From positions 62,001 to 126,000 of the forward strand of contig PDZV01000003.1 of assembly GCA_002753135.1 (NCBI GenBank): a stretch of 64,000 nt of DNA. Direction: 5' to 3'. This DNA is from Magnetococcales bacterium WMHbinv6 (GTDB taxonomy: Bacteria > Pseudomonadota > Magnetococcia > Magnetococcales > Magnetaquicoccaceae). Positions 34,472 to 43,647 of the stretch are shown here, one piece after another (the first letter of the stretch is position 1; each line of letters begins with the position of its first letter). Under the pieces are notes generated by a model. It had not been told where the DNA came from. It did not search any database and saw nothing but the letters and a program-made list of their open reading frames with translations. The translations under genes and the position numbers were made by a program.

Positions 34472-35131
34472 ATGGCAAAAAAGCAGATTGGTGTCGTGTT
34501 GTCAGGGTGTGGCGTTTATGATGGTGCAGAAATTCACGAGGCCACTCTGACACTTTACTTTTTAGATCGCGCCGGTGCTGAAGCCGTTTGTATGGCCCCG
34601 AACCAAAATCAGCATCACGTGATCGATCATACGACCGGAAATATTGCCCCAGAGACCCGCAATGTGCTTGTCGAAGCAGCACGTATCGCGCGAGGTAAAA
34701 TTGTTGATTTGGCTACGGTGCAAGCAGAGCAGCTGGACGCTGTTATTTTGCCAGGTGGTTTTGGCGCTGCCAAAAATTTATCCAACTTGGCGCTTGGCCA
34801 AATACCGACTGCGATCAATGGTGATCTGGCGCGTCTGTTGCAGGCCATGCATGCTGCCGGTAAACCCATAGGCGCAATCTGCATTTCTCCGGCGGTTATT
34901 GCCCTGGGCTTGGCAGACAAAGGGGTACTGCTGACCATCGGAGATGATGTCGATACAGCAAACGGTATTCTCGCGACCGGCAACCGCCATCAGACGAGTG
35001 GGGCCACGGATCTGGTGTTGGATACAGAAAACAAAGTTGCCACTACGGCCGCCTATATGTGTGCCTCTGGTATTGCTGAAGCTGGGGTTGGCATTGAAAA
35101 ATTGGTGGCACAGGTTTTGGCGTGGAGCTGA
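34472..35131 (+). CDS. elbB: Isoprenoid biosynthesis glyoxalase ElbB (DJ-1/PfpI family)
   Basis: A 219-residue class I glutamine amidotransferase-like protein. Family signatures are IGVVLSGCGVYDGAEIHEATLTLYFLDRAGAEAVCMAPN, ETRNVLVEAARIARGKI, DAVILPGGFGAAKNLSNLA and GKPIGAICISPAVIAL, where the Cys of the AICISP nucleophile elbow is the putative catalytic residue. ElbB shows glyoxalase-like activity and has been associated with the isoprenoid pathway; the physiological role is uncertain. The start MAKKQIGVV is at an ATG after a Gly-rich leader. It overlaps the next gene by ten bases, suggesting cotranscription. Confidence 0.93.
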   Translation: MAKKQIGVVLSGCGVYDGAEIHEATLTLYFLDRAGAEAVCMAPNQNQHHVIDHTTGNIAPETRNVLVEAARIARGKIVDLATVQAEQLDAVILPGGFGAAKNLSNLALGQIPTAINGDLARLLQAMHAAGKPIGAICISPAVIALGLADKGVLLTIGDDVDTANGILATGNRHQTSGATDLVLDTENKVATTAAYMCASGIAEAGVGIEKLVAQVLAWS

Positions 35132-36273
35132 AGAACCAACCTGTCGCCCGGATGATCTATGCAGCCAGCGAATCCTGCGCAGATCTGCTTTACGCAACCG
35201 GATTTTTTGTTCCGGATCCCTTTTGGTACGTTCGGGATAACCAGGGTATCACGCACATTATACTCAGTGCCCTGGAAGTGGATCGTGGCCGGCGAACCGC
35301 TCGGGTGGACCAAGTCCATGAGTGGCCGGCCATTCTGGAACGTTACCAGCGACGACATCCTGAGCAAGTCAACCCAGATGAGCGGTTGGTAATCGCCTTT
35401 TTTCTTTCAGAACTGCATATCGACCGTGTTTGTGTGCCTGCTGACTTTCCGCTCTCTGTCGCAGATTTTTTGCGTGCCAGAGAGATAGAATTGGTGGTCA
35501 TCGAGGATTTTTTCTGGCCTGAGCGTCAGTACAAGCGGGTGGATGAAGTGGCAGAGGTCAGTGAAGCGTTGCGCCTGACAGGTCAAGCCATGGCAGTGGC
35601 GATTGATATGATCGCTTCTGCCGTTATCGGTAAAGATGGTTATCTGTATGGGCAGGATAAGGTGCTGACCAGTGAACGTGTGCGTGGTGAAATTCACGCT
35701 TTTCTGGTCCGTCATGAGGCTGTGCCACAACGCACGATTGTGGCCGGTGGGCGGCAAGGTGCCGATCCCCATGAGGTGGGTACAGGACCGTTGCCTGCCC
35801 ACCAGCCTATCATTCTCGATATTTTTCCCCGCATGTTACGTAGCGGCTATTGGGGTGATATGACACGTACGGTCTGCCGTGGCGAACCCAGTGACCGTTG
35901 TCAACGGGCCTGGCAGGCGGTCAAGGAGAGCCAGGAGGTGGCTTTTGCCCACATTCGTGCCGGGGTTGATGGCAAGGCGGTACATAGTGCGGTGACCGAC
36001 TATTTGACCCAGGCCGGTTTTGCTACTGGTCGCAGTGCAAGCGGTCTGCAGGAAGGTTTTTTCCATGGTACCGGTCACGGGCTGGGTTTGGAAATTCACG
36101 AATTGCCACGGATCAGCTGGCGGTCAATGCCGTTGGCCAGTGGTCATCTGGTCACCGTCGAACCAGGACTCTACTACCCGGATATGGGTGGCGTACGGAT
36201 TGAGGATGTGGTTTTGGTTGAAGAGCAGGGTTGCCGCAATTTGACCGATGTGCCAAAAATATTTATCGTTTGA
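35122..36273 (+). CDS. M24 family metallopeptidase (Xaa-Pro aminopeptidase-like)
   Basis: A 383-residue pita-bread-fold peptidase. The N-terminal half (about 1-150) is a creatinase-type domain. The C-terminal half has the metal ligands: ILDIFPRMLRSGYWGDMTRTV (two Asp), HGTGHGLGLEIHELP (His), VEPGLYYP (Glu) and GGVRIEDVVLV (Glu), as well as GADPHEVGTG in the substrate site. A GTG start overlaps the elbB stop by ten bases. Likely cytoplasmic dipeptidase or Xaa-Pro peptidase; the specificity cannot be judged. After it a 100-base spacer separates the convergent large gene. Confidence 0.9.
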   Translation: MELKNQPVARMIYAASESCADLLYATGFFVPDPFWYVRDNQGITHIILSALEVDRGRRTARVDQVHEWPAILERYQRRHPEQVNPDERLVIAFFLSELHIDRVCVPADFPLSVADFLRAREIELVVIEDFFWPERQYKRVDEVAEVSEALRLTGQAMAVAIDMIASAVIGKDGYLYGQDKVLTSERVRGEIHAFLVRHEAVPQRTIVAGGRQGADPHEVGTGPLPAHQPIILDIFPRMLRSGYWGDMTRTVCRGEPSDRCQRAWQAVKESQEVAFAHIRAGVDGKAVHSAVTDYLTQAGFATGRSASGLQEGFFHGTGHGLGLEIHELPRISWRSMPLASGHLVTVEPGLYYPDMGGVRIEDVVLVEEQGCRNLTDVPKIFIV

Positions 36274-36375
36274 TTCATTCATGAACCACCGCAGCAACGC
36301 CTTGCAGGTGAGCAGCGGAGCTGCCCAGCAACGACGCATCAAGAGTTGTGGAGTGGGGACTCATAAGAACAGGCC

Positions 36376-39300
36376 CTAATCGTTATCACCATTACCCCGC
36401 ATCACGCTGGATTGAATGGGATGCCAGCCCTTGTAGAGCGTGCCAGCATGGCCATCAATGCCGATGGGATCCCCTTCTCTCATAATTTCTGACTCCACTT
36501 CGCAACGATCTTCACTCTGTCGAATATTGAGACTGGCGCAACCGACCACGCAGGTTTTTTCCAAGCGAGCCGCAACAATGGCCGCATGTGAGGTTTGTCC
36601 GCCTCGAGTGGTCAACAGTCCATCTGCAAGGGAAATTTCTTTGATATCATCAGGAACCGTATCGTAACGAATTAAAATCAACGGCACGGAACTGTCGATT
36701 GCCCTTTGGTGTTGAATTTGCTGCAGGTTGAAAACAGCCAAGCCACACAACGCACCGCCACTCACTCCCAGGCCACGGGCCAGGCAACTTTGTTTCAGTA
36801 TGGGTGTTTCACGAAAACGGTGATAAACGGCAGCACCATGTTTTGCTGTCAGCATATCCCGACTCTGCAACAGGTAGAGATTTTCCGGGTTTGGGCCATC
36901 AAAGGTAAATTCGATCTCCTGGGGATTCCAGCCCTGATCATAAACCAAATGTTGCGCAATGTGCCGTAATTTGTTGTAGATGGCTGGATGACAGAGTTCC
37001 AGACTGGTGGCTGGATCTCGCTGGTCATAATGGCTTTGCTCCAGGGAAATCGGATTGGTGGTGACCAGACCGCCGACGATATCCTCCCCCTGGTTACCTG
37101 CCGTATAGTCGCCCCACAGCAAAACCCGATCCAGTTTTCGGTGTGGGTGACCAGTAAAAAGCACGCCGGATCCGGCCTGATCGTGCAAATTGCCATAGAC
37201 CATCCGTTGCAACACCACAGCCGTTCCCCAATCATCGGCGATATCCATGATCCGGCGATACTCTTTGGCTTTGGCCGAATTCCAGGAGGCGATAACCTGC
37301 ATGATGGCAGCCAGCAACTGTTCCCAGGGATCCATTGGGATGGGAATCTGCAGTTGCAGCGCCGTCTGATAATACTCTCTGGCCAGCTCTGCCATTTGAT
37401 CGGCACTGAATTGCCGCTTTCGTTTAATGCCGTGACGCACCTTGGCAGCCCACATCCGGTCACTGAAGGCGCTGCGTGGTGCGTTGAATGACATGCTCCA
37501 GGATTGGATAAAGCGACGATAATTGTCCCAGGCAAAATAGCGACTGCCGTATGCCAGTTCCAAACCGGCCACAATCTCTTCGTTGATGCCGACATTATGG
37601 ATGGTTTGCATCATGCCAGGCATGGAAATCAAGGCCCCACTGCGTACCGAAAGCAGGAGGGGTGCCTCTGGTTGGCCAAAACGCAATCCGGTTTCATTTT
37701 CCATTTTGGCGACCTGGCGGCGCAAACGTTCCATGAAATCATCGGTAGCCAGGGGGAAAGATTGAATCACCTCCTGGCAACGAAAATATTCGGTGGTCAA
37801 CACCACACCGGAAGGTACATTGGCACCACAGCGCACCAACTCCACCAGGTTGAAACCCTTGTTGCCAAGATGAATCAAGGTGCGTGTCCGTTGGTCGGGG
37901 GTATGCAGCGGGCAAAAGAGTTTGGCTGGATCATAGGTCATGATGGCGGTCAACAAATCCGGGGTCAGCAACTCCTGCTGTTGCAGCAAAATACGCCGCA
38001 GACGGGTGATCAGCAGATCGAAGGCCTGCAGGCCGAAGGTTTCGGCGATCAAATCGCGTAAAAAGGCTTCGCTGATCCGTTCCAACGTTGCCACTTCGTC
38101 ATCATCCTTGAGAGCGGCATAGCGTGGCATCAACATCTCCAGCGGAATCATCGAGGCGATGATGGCCAGATTATCGCGATGATGGGTGGTGTAGTAGGTG
38201 TGAATGACATCCTTGATACCTTCGGAAAAGTTACGAAATATATCCAGGTATTGATGGAAGGAAAATTGATTCAACTCCAGGAAGCGATCCAGCACCTCGC
38301 ACATGTTTTCCATGCGGCGCGAGACAATGCCATCCACTTTGAGGGCACGCAAAAAAATTTTCAGATATTTGGAAATTTTGAAAAAAGTTGCGCGGGTGAC
38401 AAAGGTTTCCGGGATGCGGGTAGGCAGCTCTTCCAGATCCACTTTGGCCAGATTTTCCAGGCGAAAGCTCAAGGCGATGGCATCAAATTTTGTCTCCTGA
38501 TAGCAGCCGTAGACGGAGGGAATATCGACGGCGATATGGCGCTTTTGGAAAATTTCTTCGCGGGCGGGAAAGGTTTCGCTGCTCAGGATCACCTCTTTTA
38601 ACGCCTCCAAGGCGTTGAGCGTTGCTTCCAGACGAATATAGCCGGTACCTCCCTTTTCCAGGATGGCCAGCAGTGGGGTAATGCGGGGAATGCCGTGGCC
38701 GATGGCCTGCAACAGGGGAGTGCGAATGCCAAGAAAGCCAAGATTGTATTTCAGGTCGAGCAGATGATAGAGACGGATCAACAAAATAACCCGACGTCGA
38801 TCCGCTTCGGGAAATTCGGTGCGGGAGAGAATTTGCTGCTGCAAGGTTTCGTTGGACCAGTGCAGGGGAGAACTCTCTTTGGCCGTGTCGTCGAGTTGGT
38901 TGACATCTCCCTGCATACAGAGCGCTTTCACCAACTGATGAACCCCATCAAACCAGGGACCGGATGGGGCAATATCGGCCAGAATGGCGGCGGAGACTAC
39001 CCCTTCCAGAACGGCCGTGTTACCGGTTCGCCAATAGATGAAAATATTCTGCACCAGATCGACAATCCGGTTGGTGCTTTCCACGTGGCACTGTTTGCGC
39101 AAAAAGTGGATCAGCCGATCCTGGCGGCGAGAAATTTCGTCCAACTCGGTGGAGACTTCGCGCAACTCTCCTTCGGCCCCAATTTCGTTGTAGTAGACAG
39201 GCAACAGGCGGGCAAACTGTTTGAACAGGTTATAGATTGGTCGAATTTCGCTGTTGAGGAGATTGGTAATCTCCTTTTGGAACATATCGGTATCGCGAAT

Positions 39301-40662
39301 CAGCACGCCACTGAGTTTGAGGTTGATGATCAAGGCTGACAACAAGGTGGAGGACCATTTGGGATTGTGACTGATCAGATTGACCCAAACCCGAATGTTA
39401 TAGAGGTGGGAAGGGTTGCACAGGGGTTGCCAATCTTCGCCAACACCGCGAAAGGCGCTGTATTGAAAACCAAAGCGGACCACCTGGCCGAGAAAAGCCT
39501 CCACCAGTCGACTGTTATCATGTTTGAAAACCTCCGCCCCCAGAACATCGATATTTTGCAGGGCGGTACGGGGATATTTGACCACGTAGGCTTTGAGAAA
39601 AGAGAAGGCGCGCAGCAGAGAGCCGTGAATCTCTTCAAAATTTTGTTCCAATTCAACCAAATGGACCAGACTGCGATTGATTTCACGCAAGGTCTCTTCG
39701 TGAATCAGGGTGAGTCCATCCGTCTCCATGATGTGAAAGAGAAAGCGTAATTTGCGTTCTTCGACAATTTGTTGATTGCTGGGAGAAGCATCGGTTTCGG
39801 TTTGTCCCAACGCTTCGGCGGCCAGGCGATAGCCGCGCACAATATCGGTAAAGGTTGGCAACTGTACCAGACGGGCAAGAAGAGAGGTATCGTGCGGTTG
39901 TTTGGCCAACTCTTCCAGAGAGACCAGGGCCTCGCGCAGGGCGCGGTGCGAGATGGCCTCGCACGGGCAGGTGTCGCGCACGGAAAACCATTCCGGGTCC
40001 GATTGATGCAGCCAATATTGATAGGTTGCGAGCAGGGAACGGATGGCCAGCATACAGACCGGTTTGGCATCGAGCGTGATGGTACCAGGTCGGGCAGCGT
40101 TATCCGCTTTGCGCAACAGTTGCATCACCGAACGTCGCAACGGGTTATGGGTTTGCGCCAACAGCAACAGACGTTCCACCGACAAGGCGGCCAACATTTG
40201 AAACAGTCGGTCAAAGGAGGGGGCATAATCGGCGATGCGGGCTGGCGTCAGCAAAGAGACCATTTTGTCGATGTAAGCGGTCAATCCTTCCAGGGCAAGG
40301 TGGGCGCTGCTCTCCTGGTTGACCTCCTGCAGGGCACCCAAAAAAAGATCACAAAACAGAGAAAAACAGTCTGGACCCCGTTGATCGGCATAGAATCTGT
40401 TGGCATTTTTCAGTACAAAGCCGCGCAATTCCGGCAGCAGAATGCGCCAGTTGCGAAACGGATGGTTCCATTCGGTCAACAACCGATCCAGAATTCTGAG
40501 AATGCCTGCATCCCGTCCAACCACGGTGCGCAATATTTCCTGCCGGGGATCGATGGTAATGCGACTGACGGAGGTTTCGCGCAAATTGGCGCGCAAAGCC
40601 CCGGAGTTGGGCTGGCGAGGCGGTGTATCAGAAAAAAAAGTATGGATCATGGTTGGCTGCAT
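36376..40662 (-). CDS. PEP/pyruvate-binding domain protein with large helical N-terminus, no PEP TIM barrel
   Basis: A 1428-residue protein. From about residue 930 it reads as the ATP-grasp domain of pyruvate phosphate dikinase / PEP synthase: HLGNKGFNLVELVRCGANVPSGVVLTTEYF, LSVRSGALISMPGMMQTIHNVGI, AWDNYRRFIQSWSMS and VVLQRMVYGNLHDQAGSGVLFTGHP, YTAGNQGEDIVGG. From about 1320 comes the phosphohistidine swivelling domain: ILIRYDTVPDDI and TTRGGQTSHAAIVAARLEKTCVVG, with the catalytic His near 1357. It ends just after; the C-terminal PEP/pyruvate TIM barrel of PPDK is missing. Residues 1-925 are helical with no recognised motif. ATP- and phospho-transfer activity to an unknown acceptor is inferred. 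The start MQPTMIHTF has AGG five bases upstream. Confidence 0.8.
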   Translation of the reverse strand: MQPTMIHTFFSDTPPRQPNSGALRANLRETSVSRITIDPRQEILRTVVGRDAGILRILDRLLTEWNHPFRNWRILLPELRGFVLKNANRFYADQRGPDCFSLFCDLFLGALQEVNQESSAHLALEGLTAYIDKMVSLLTPARIADYAPSFDRLFQMLAALSVERLLLLAQTHNPLRRSVMQLLRKADNAARPGTITLDAKPVCMLAIRSLLATYQYWLHQSDPEWFSVRDTCPCEAISHRALREALVSLEELAKQPHDTSLLARLVQLPTFTDIVRGYRLAAEALGQTETDASPSNQQIVEERKLRFLFHIMETDGLTLIHEETLREINRSLVHLVELEQNFEEIHGSLLRAFSFLKAYVVKYPRTALQNIDVLGAEVFKHDNSRLVEAFLGQVVRFGFQYSAFRGVGEDWQPLCNPSHLYNIRVWVNLISHNPKWSSTLLSALIINLKLSGVLIRDTDMFQKEITNLLNSEIRPIYNLFKQFARLLPVYYNEIGAEGELREVSTELDEISRRQDRLIHFLRKQCHVESTNRIVDLVQNIFIYWRTGNTAVLEGVVSAAILADIAPSGPWFDGVHQLVKALCMQGDVNQLDDTAKESSPLHWSNETLQQQILSRTEFPEADRRRVILLIRLYHLLDLKYNLGFLGIRTPLLQAIGHGIPRITPLLAILEKGGTGYIRLEATLNALEALKEVILSSETFPAREEIFQKRHIAVDIPSVYGCYQETKFDAIALSFRLENLAKVDLEELPTRIPETFVTRATFFKISKYLKIFLRALKVDGIVSRRMENMCEVLDRFLELNQFSFHQYLDIFRNFSEGIKDVIHTYYTTHHRDNLAIIASMIPLEMLMPRYAALKDDDEVATLERISEAFLRDLIAETFGLQAFDLLITRLRRILLQQQELLTPDLLTAIMTYDPAKLFCPLHTPDQRTRTLIHLGNKGFNLVELVRCGANVPSGVVLTTEYFRCQEVIQSFPLATDDFMERLRRQVAKMENETGLRFGQPEAPLLLSVRSGALISMPGMMQTIHNVGINEEIVAGLELAYGSRYFAWDNYRRFIQSWSMSFNAPRSAFSDRMWAAKVRHGIKRKRQFSADQMAELAREYYQTALQLQIPIPMDPWEQLLAAIMQVIASWNSAKAKEYRRIMDIADDWGTAVVLQRMVYGNLHDQAGSGVLFTGHPHRKLDRVLLWGDYTAGNQGEDIVGGLVTTNPISLEQSHYDQRDPATSLELCHPAIYNKLRHIAQHLVYDQGWNPQEIEFTFDGPNPENLYLLQSRDMLTAKHGAAVYHRFRETPILKQSCLARGLGVSGGALCGLAVFNLQQIQHQRAIDSSVPLILIRYDTVPDDIKEISLADGLLTTRGGQTSHAAIVAARLEKTCVVGCASLNIRQSEDRCEVESEIMREGDPIGIDGHAGTLYKGWHPIQSSVMRGNGDND

Positions 40663-40794
40663 GGTACCTGTCTGGGGTGAAAGTGCGGCAAGGAAGTGCA
40701 GGAAGTCTACACAAATCCTTTCTTCCTGGGTGAAATCACGGCATACTGCCGCCTGATTTGTCTTCGATCAACAGCTCATGCCAGAACAGACCGC

Positions 40795-41256
40795 ATGCCT
40801 CAGATTCGTGTCACCGAAACGGTACCTTTCAGCCAAAGCCAGATGTATCACCTGGTTGTGGATGTGGAACGCTATCCGGATTTTTTGCCCTGGTGTGTCA
40901 AAACCCGTGTTCTGGAACGGAGCGAAAACCAATTTTTAGCGGAACTTACCGTTGCCTTCAAGGGGATTCGCGAAAGTTTTCAAACCTTGGACATTCTGAC
41001 CCCGGAACAGAAGATCGAAGTCAATTTACGTTCCGGGCCATTTCGTTATCTGGCCAGTACCTGGACCTTCACGCCGTTATCACCGCAGCGCACCCGCATT
41101 GATTTTTTCATTGATTTTACCTTTCAAAGCCGGATGAAAGAGATGTTGCTGGGTCCGGTTTTTACGCAAATTTCCAAGCAGATGGTTACCGCCTTTTGTA
41201 CCAGGGCGGCCACTTTGTTTACCCAACGCAATAGTGCCTCCTCCAACCCGACGTGA
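40795..41256 (+). CDS. COQ10/RatA-like ubiquinone-binding START-domain protein, first copy
   Basis: A 153-residue polyketide-cyclase/START-fold protein of the RatA/COQ10 group: ETVPFSQSQMYHLVVDVERYPDFLPWCVKTRVLERSENQFLAELTVAFKGIRESF, then GPFRYLASTWTFTPL and RIDFFIDFTFQSRMKEMLLGP. In mitochondria and proteobacteria, COQ10-type proteins bind ubiquinone and support respiration; E. coli RatA has also been described as a ribosome-binding protein. It is divergent from the PEP-binding gene and six bases upstream of a second copy of the same family, with which it shares the YPxFLPWC segment. Confidence 0.85.
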   Translation: MPQIRVTETVPFSQSQMYHLVVDVERYPDFLPWCVKTRVLERSENQFLAELTVAFKGIRESFQTLDILTPEQKIEVNLRSGPFRYLASTWTFTPLSPQRTRIDFFIDFTFQSRMKEMLLGPVFTQISKQMVTAFCTRAATLFTQRNSASSNPT

Positions 41257-41262
41257 CATGCG

Positions 41263-41694
41263 ATGGCTCGTTATAATGCTTCCACGGTGGTGCCGTTCAC
41301 GCCAGAGCAGATGTATGACCTGGTTGTCGATATGGACCGTTATCCCGAATTTTTACCCTGGTGTTCCAAGGCACGGAAATATGAGTGTACCGAAACCAGC
41401 TTCCGCTCAGAGATGGCCTTTTCTTTCAAGGCGTTGCGGGAGACCTTTTATACCATTGACCGGATTGAACCCAATCGCCGCATTACCATTACCCTCACCT
41501 CTGGACCGTTTCAGCACCTGGAAAGTGAGTGGCAGTTTATCCCGACAGACAAGGGAACCAAGGTCGATTTTTTCATCGATTTCAATTTCAAAAGCAAACT
41601 GATCGATTTGACGATCGGCCCCATTTTCGGCGAAGCCTCGCGGCGCATGGTGGAGGCGTTCAAACAGCGCGCCCAGACGGTCTATGGCAGCTAA
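41263..41694 (+). CDS. COQ10/RatA-like ubiquinone-binding START-domain protein, second copy
   Basis: A 143-residue paralogue of the preceding gene: STVVPFTPEQMYDLVVDMDRYPEFLPWCSKARKYECTETSFRSEMAFSFKALRETF, then GPFQHLESEWQFIPTDKGTKVDFFIDFNFKSKLIDLTIGP. The two proteins align end to end without long gaps, so they arose by tandem duplication. This copy is closer to the standard length and lacks the extended C-terminus of the first. The ATG is six bases after the first copy's stop. Function as above, with the quinone or polyketide cavity between the sheet and the C-terminal helix. Confidence 0.85.
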   Translation: MARYNASTVVPFTPEQMYDLVVDMDRYPEFLPWCSKARKYECTETSFRSEMAFSFKALRETFYTIDRIEPNRRITITLTSGPFQHLESEWQFIPTDKGTKVDFFIDFNFKSKLIDLTIGPIFGEASRRMVEAFKQRAQTVYGS

Positions 41695-41738
41695 GCGGAA
41701 GCATCTCGTTTATTAACAGGTTGGCAGGAGGAAAGATC

Positions 41739-42713
41739 ATGCACAAAGGAAAAAAATGGCTGCGCTGGGGAATGATCGGCCTGCTCTTGTGGCCCCTGAG
41801 CGGTTGGAGTGGGCCGGTGGCCAAAGTCGGAGATTGGACGCTGAGCCTGGAAGAGGTGGATAAGGCGCTTGCCGAAAAGCTGCATGAAATGCGGGAATCG
41901 CGCATTCAGGAGTTGGTTGTGGAGCATTTGCTGGCGGCAGAAGCCAAGGCTGTTGGTATCAATGCCGCCGAATTGCTGGAAATACAGGTAGACGCCAAGG
42001 TGGCTCCTCCGAGCAAAGAGGAGGTGACCCATTTCATCACCGCCAATCGTGGTCGTCTGCCTAACGATGGGCAAGGCATGGAGGATAAGATTCGCGAGTT
42101 CATGCACGACAAAAAGAAAGATATGGCCCGTGAGGCCTATCTGAAAGAGTTGTGGGATCGTCACAAGGTGGAAATTTTATTGCAGCCACCACGGATTGAG
42201 GTGCCAGGTCCGACCGATTTGTCCCGTGGCAAGGCGGATGCCCCGATTACCCTGATCGAATTTTCTGATTTTGAGTGTCCCTATTGCCGTCGGGCACAGG
42301 GGGTGCTGCAGGAGTTGGAGAAGGGGTATGGTGATAAAATCCGCTTTGTCTTCCGCCACTATCCATTACCCTTTCACGAGCAGGCTCCCAAAGCATCGGA
42401 AGCGGCCCAGTGTGCAGCCGATCAAGGAAAATTTTGGCCTTTTCATGCGGCACTGTTTACAGAAGGTGCCTCTTTGGTCCCAGCCGAGTTGAAAAAGACG
42501 GCAGGCAAGTTGGGTTTGAATCAAGCAACCTTTGATGGATGCCTGGACAGTGGTCGTCATGCTGCCCGGGTGGCTGCAGACAGCGCCGACGGCAAAGAGC
42601 TGGGCATAACGGGTACCCCGACCTTTTTTGTCAACGGTATTCGCCTGGTAGGGGCCGTTTCGCTGGAGCGCTTCAAACAGGTGATCGATTCGGAACTGAA
42701 GAGCAAAAAATAA
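41739..42713 (+). CDS. Periplasmic DsbA-like thioredoxin protein with SurA/PPIase-type N-terminus
   Basis: A 324-residue exported protein. The signal peptide (about residues 1-24) is WLRWGMIGLLLWPLSGWSG. Residues about 26-150 are helical and reminiscent of the SurA_N/peptidyl-prolyl isomerase chaperone segment (VGDWTLSLEEVDKALAEKLHEMRESRIQELVVEHLLAAEAKAVGI). Residues about 165-324 are a DsbA-like thioredoxin with the CPYC active site in EFSDFECPYCRRAQGVL and the cis-Pro in GITGTPTFFVNG. AGGAGGAAAG is an excellent ribosome-binding site before the ATG at 41739. Such fusions may combine folding and disulfide chemistry on envelope proteins. A terminator-like hairpin follows. Confidence 0.85.
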   Translation: MHKGKKWLRWGMIGLLLWPLSGWSGPVAKVGDWTLSLEEVDKALAEKLHEMRESRIQELVVEHLLAAEAKAVGINAAELLEIQVDAKVAPPSKEEVTHFITANRGRLPNDGQGMEDKIREFMHDKKKDMAREAYLKELWDRHKVEILLQPPRIEVPGPTDLSRGKADAPITLIEFSDFECPYCRRAQGVLQELEKGYGDKIRFVFRHYPLPFHEQAPKASEAAQCAADQGKFWPFHAALFTEGASLVPAELKKTAGKLGLNQATFDGCLDSGRHAARVAADSADGKELGITGTPTFFVNGIRLVGAVSLERFKQVIDSELKSKK

Positions 42714-42720
42714 CCGTTGC

Positions 42721-42762
42721 ATCCTCACCGATCGGAACGATAACCATCCGGTCGGTGAGGAT
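42721..42762. terminator. Hairpin between convergent genes
   Basis: ATCCTCACCGA (42721-42731) pairs perfectly with TCGGTGAGGAT (42752-42762), giving an 11-bp stem with a 20-base loop. It lies between the stop of the DsbA-like gene and the last codon of the convergent JAMM peptidase gene. There is no strong T-tract, so bidirectional termination is likely but not certain. Confidence 0.4.
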
Positions 42763-43163
42763 CAATCAGTGATTACGATTTCTTGCGGCAAGGTCTGGCC
42801 GTCACGCAGCAGAAAACCATTCATTTCCAGTCGCCCGCTGGTCGACAACGAGACAATCAGATACAAGGCATCCGGATAATAAGCCTGTTGCCGATCCAGA
42901 TCAGAAGGGGTCGCGGCACTGTCGGGGTGGCTGTGATAGATGGCAACCAACTCTTCACCTTTTTCCCGCAGCTGACGCAATACCTGGATCAACTCCCCTT
43001 CATCAGCCCGAAAACGAACGCCATCCTGCCAGCGATTGCTGAGCGGGTGCCAGGCTGTGGCGGTTTTGCCCTGGCCGGAGAGCAAACCGACGCACTCTGC
43101 CGGGACAGCACGCCGCGCATGATCCAGAATACGATTAAGAAGAGGACGAGGGATGGTCCACAT
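42762..43163 (-). CDS. M67 family JAMM/MPN metallopeptidase
   Basis: A 133-residue zinc protease of the bacterial JAMM type. The active-site motif HSHPDSAATPSDLD (H-x-H-x7-S-x2-D) is complete and the upstream catalytic Glu is in ECVGLLSG (ARRAVPAECVGLL). The start MWTIPRPLL at 43163 is preceded by AGGAG at nine bases; an upstream in-frame start at 43217 is rejected. Bacterial JAMM proteins often process sulfur-carrier proteins of ThiS/MoaD/cysteine synthesis systems. No ubiquitin-like partner was found in the window. It reads toward the DsbA-like gene and is divergent from the WGR gene across 188 bases. Confidence 0.85.
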   Translation of the reverse strand: MWTIPRPLLNRILDHARRAVPAECVGLLSGQGKTATAWHPLSNRWQDGVRFRADEGELIQVLRQLREKGEELVAIYHSHPDSAATPSDLDRQQAYYPDALYLIVSLSTSGRLEMNGFLLRDGQTLPQEIVITD

Positions 43164-43350
43164 GATCTGCAACTCCTGTAGGGGTGAGCGGTTGCACTTT
43201 AGCGCGTGATCAGGCACAGTGAAAATAACTGGGAAAACCGAACCAGCGTCTGCGGCGCTGCTCGGGAGGGTAGGGCGGATAGCCTGCCGGCGTCAAGGGC
43301 GCATGGGTTGGGTTGCCGGGTGGGTGGATCAGACGTTGGCAGCGGAGATC

Positions 43351-43647
43351 ATGAAGGCATATTTACAACGATTCAATCCGGAGAATGGCCAGATTTGGTA
43401 TTATGCCGTGCGGGTGCAACGGGATTTGCTGGGGCAATGGCAGGTGATCCGGGAGTGGGGACGCAGTGGTTCGCCAGGTACGGTTCGTTATGCCGTTTTT
43501 GACCATTATCTGCAGGCAGCCGACGACATGAGCCGTCTGATGGAACAGTTGGTCAAACGGGGCTATCATGTGGTGATGCGTGAGGGTTCCAAACCGGCTC
43601 TGGTGGCCTATCTGAAAGGAGAAAACGATCATGAACCTGATTCATGA
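43351..43647 (+). CDS. Stand-alone WGR domain protein
   Basis: A 98-residue protein consisting essentially of a WGR domain: YLQRFNPENGQIWYYAVRVQRDLLGQWQVIREWGRSGSPGTVRY and an EQLVKRGYHVV C-terminal strand, with the name-giving WGR motif intact. The WGR module is found in eukaryotic PARPs, where it contacts DNA, and in many bacterial stand-alone proteins of unknown role. The ATG at 43351 follows AGCGGAGATC. Its end overlaps the next gene by 17 bases, so the two are coupled. No partner ribosyltransferase is present. Confidence 0.78.
   Translation: MKAYLQRFNPENGQIWYYAVRVQRDLLGQWQVIREWGRSGSPGTVRYAVFDHYLQAADDMSRLMEQLVKRGYHVVMREGSKPALVAYLKGENDHEPDS

Noticed and set aside
36803-36820. Half parS (TGTTTCACG...) in the PEP-binding gene
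   Set aside because: The second half does not match (AAAACGG), so it is not a palindrome.
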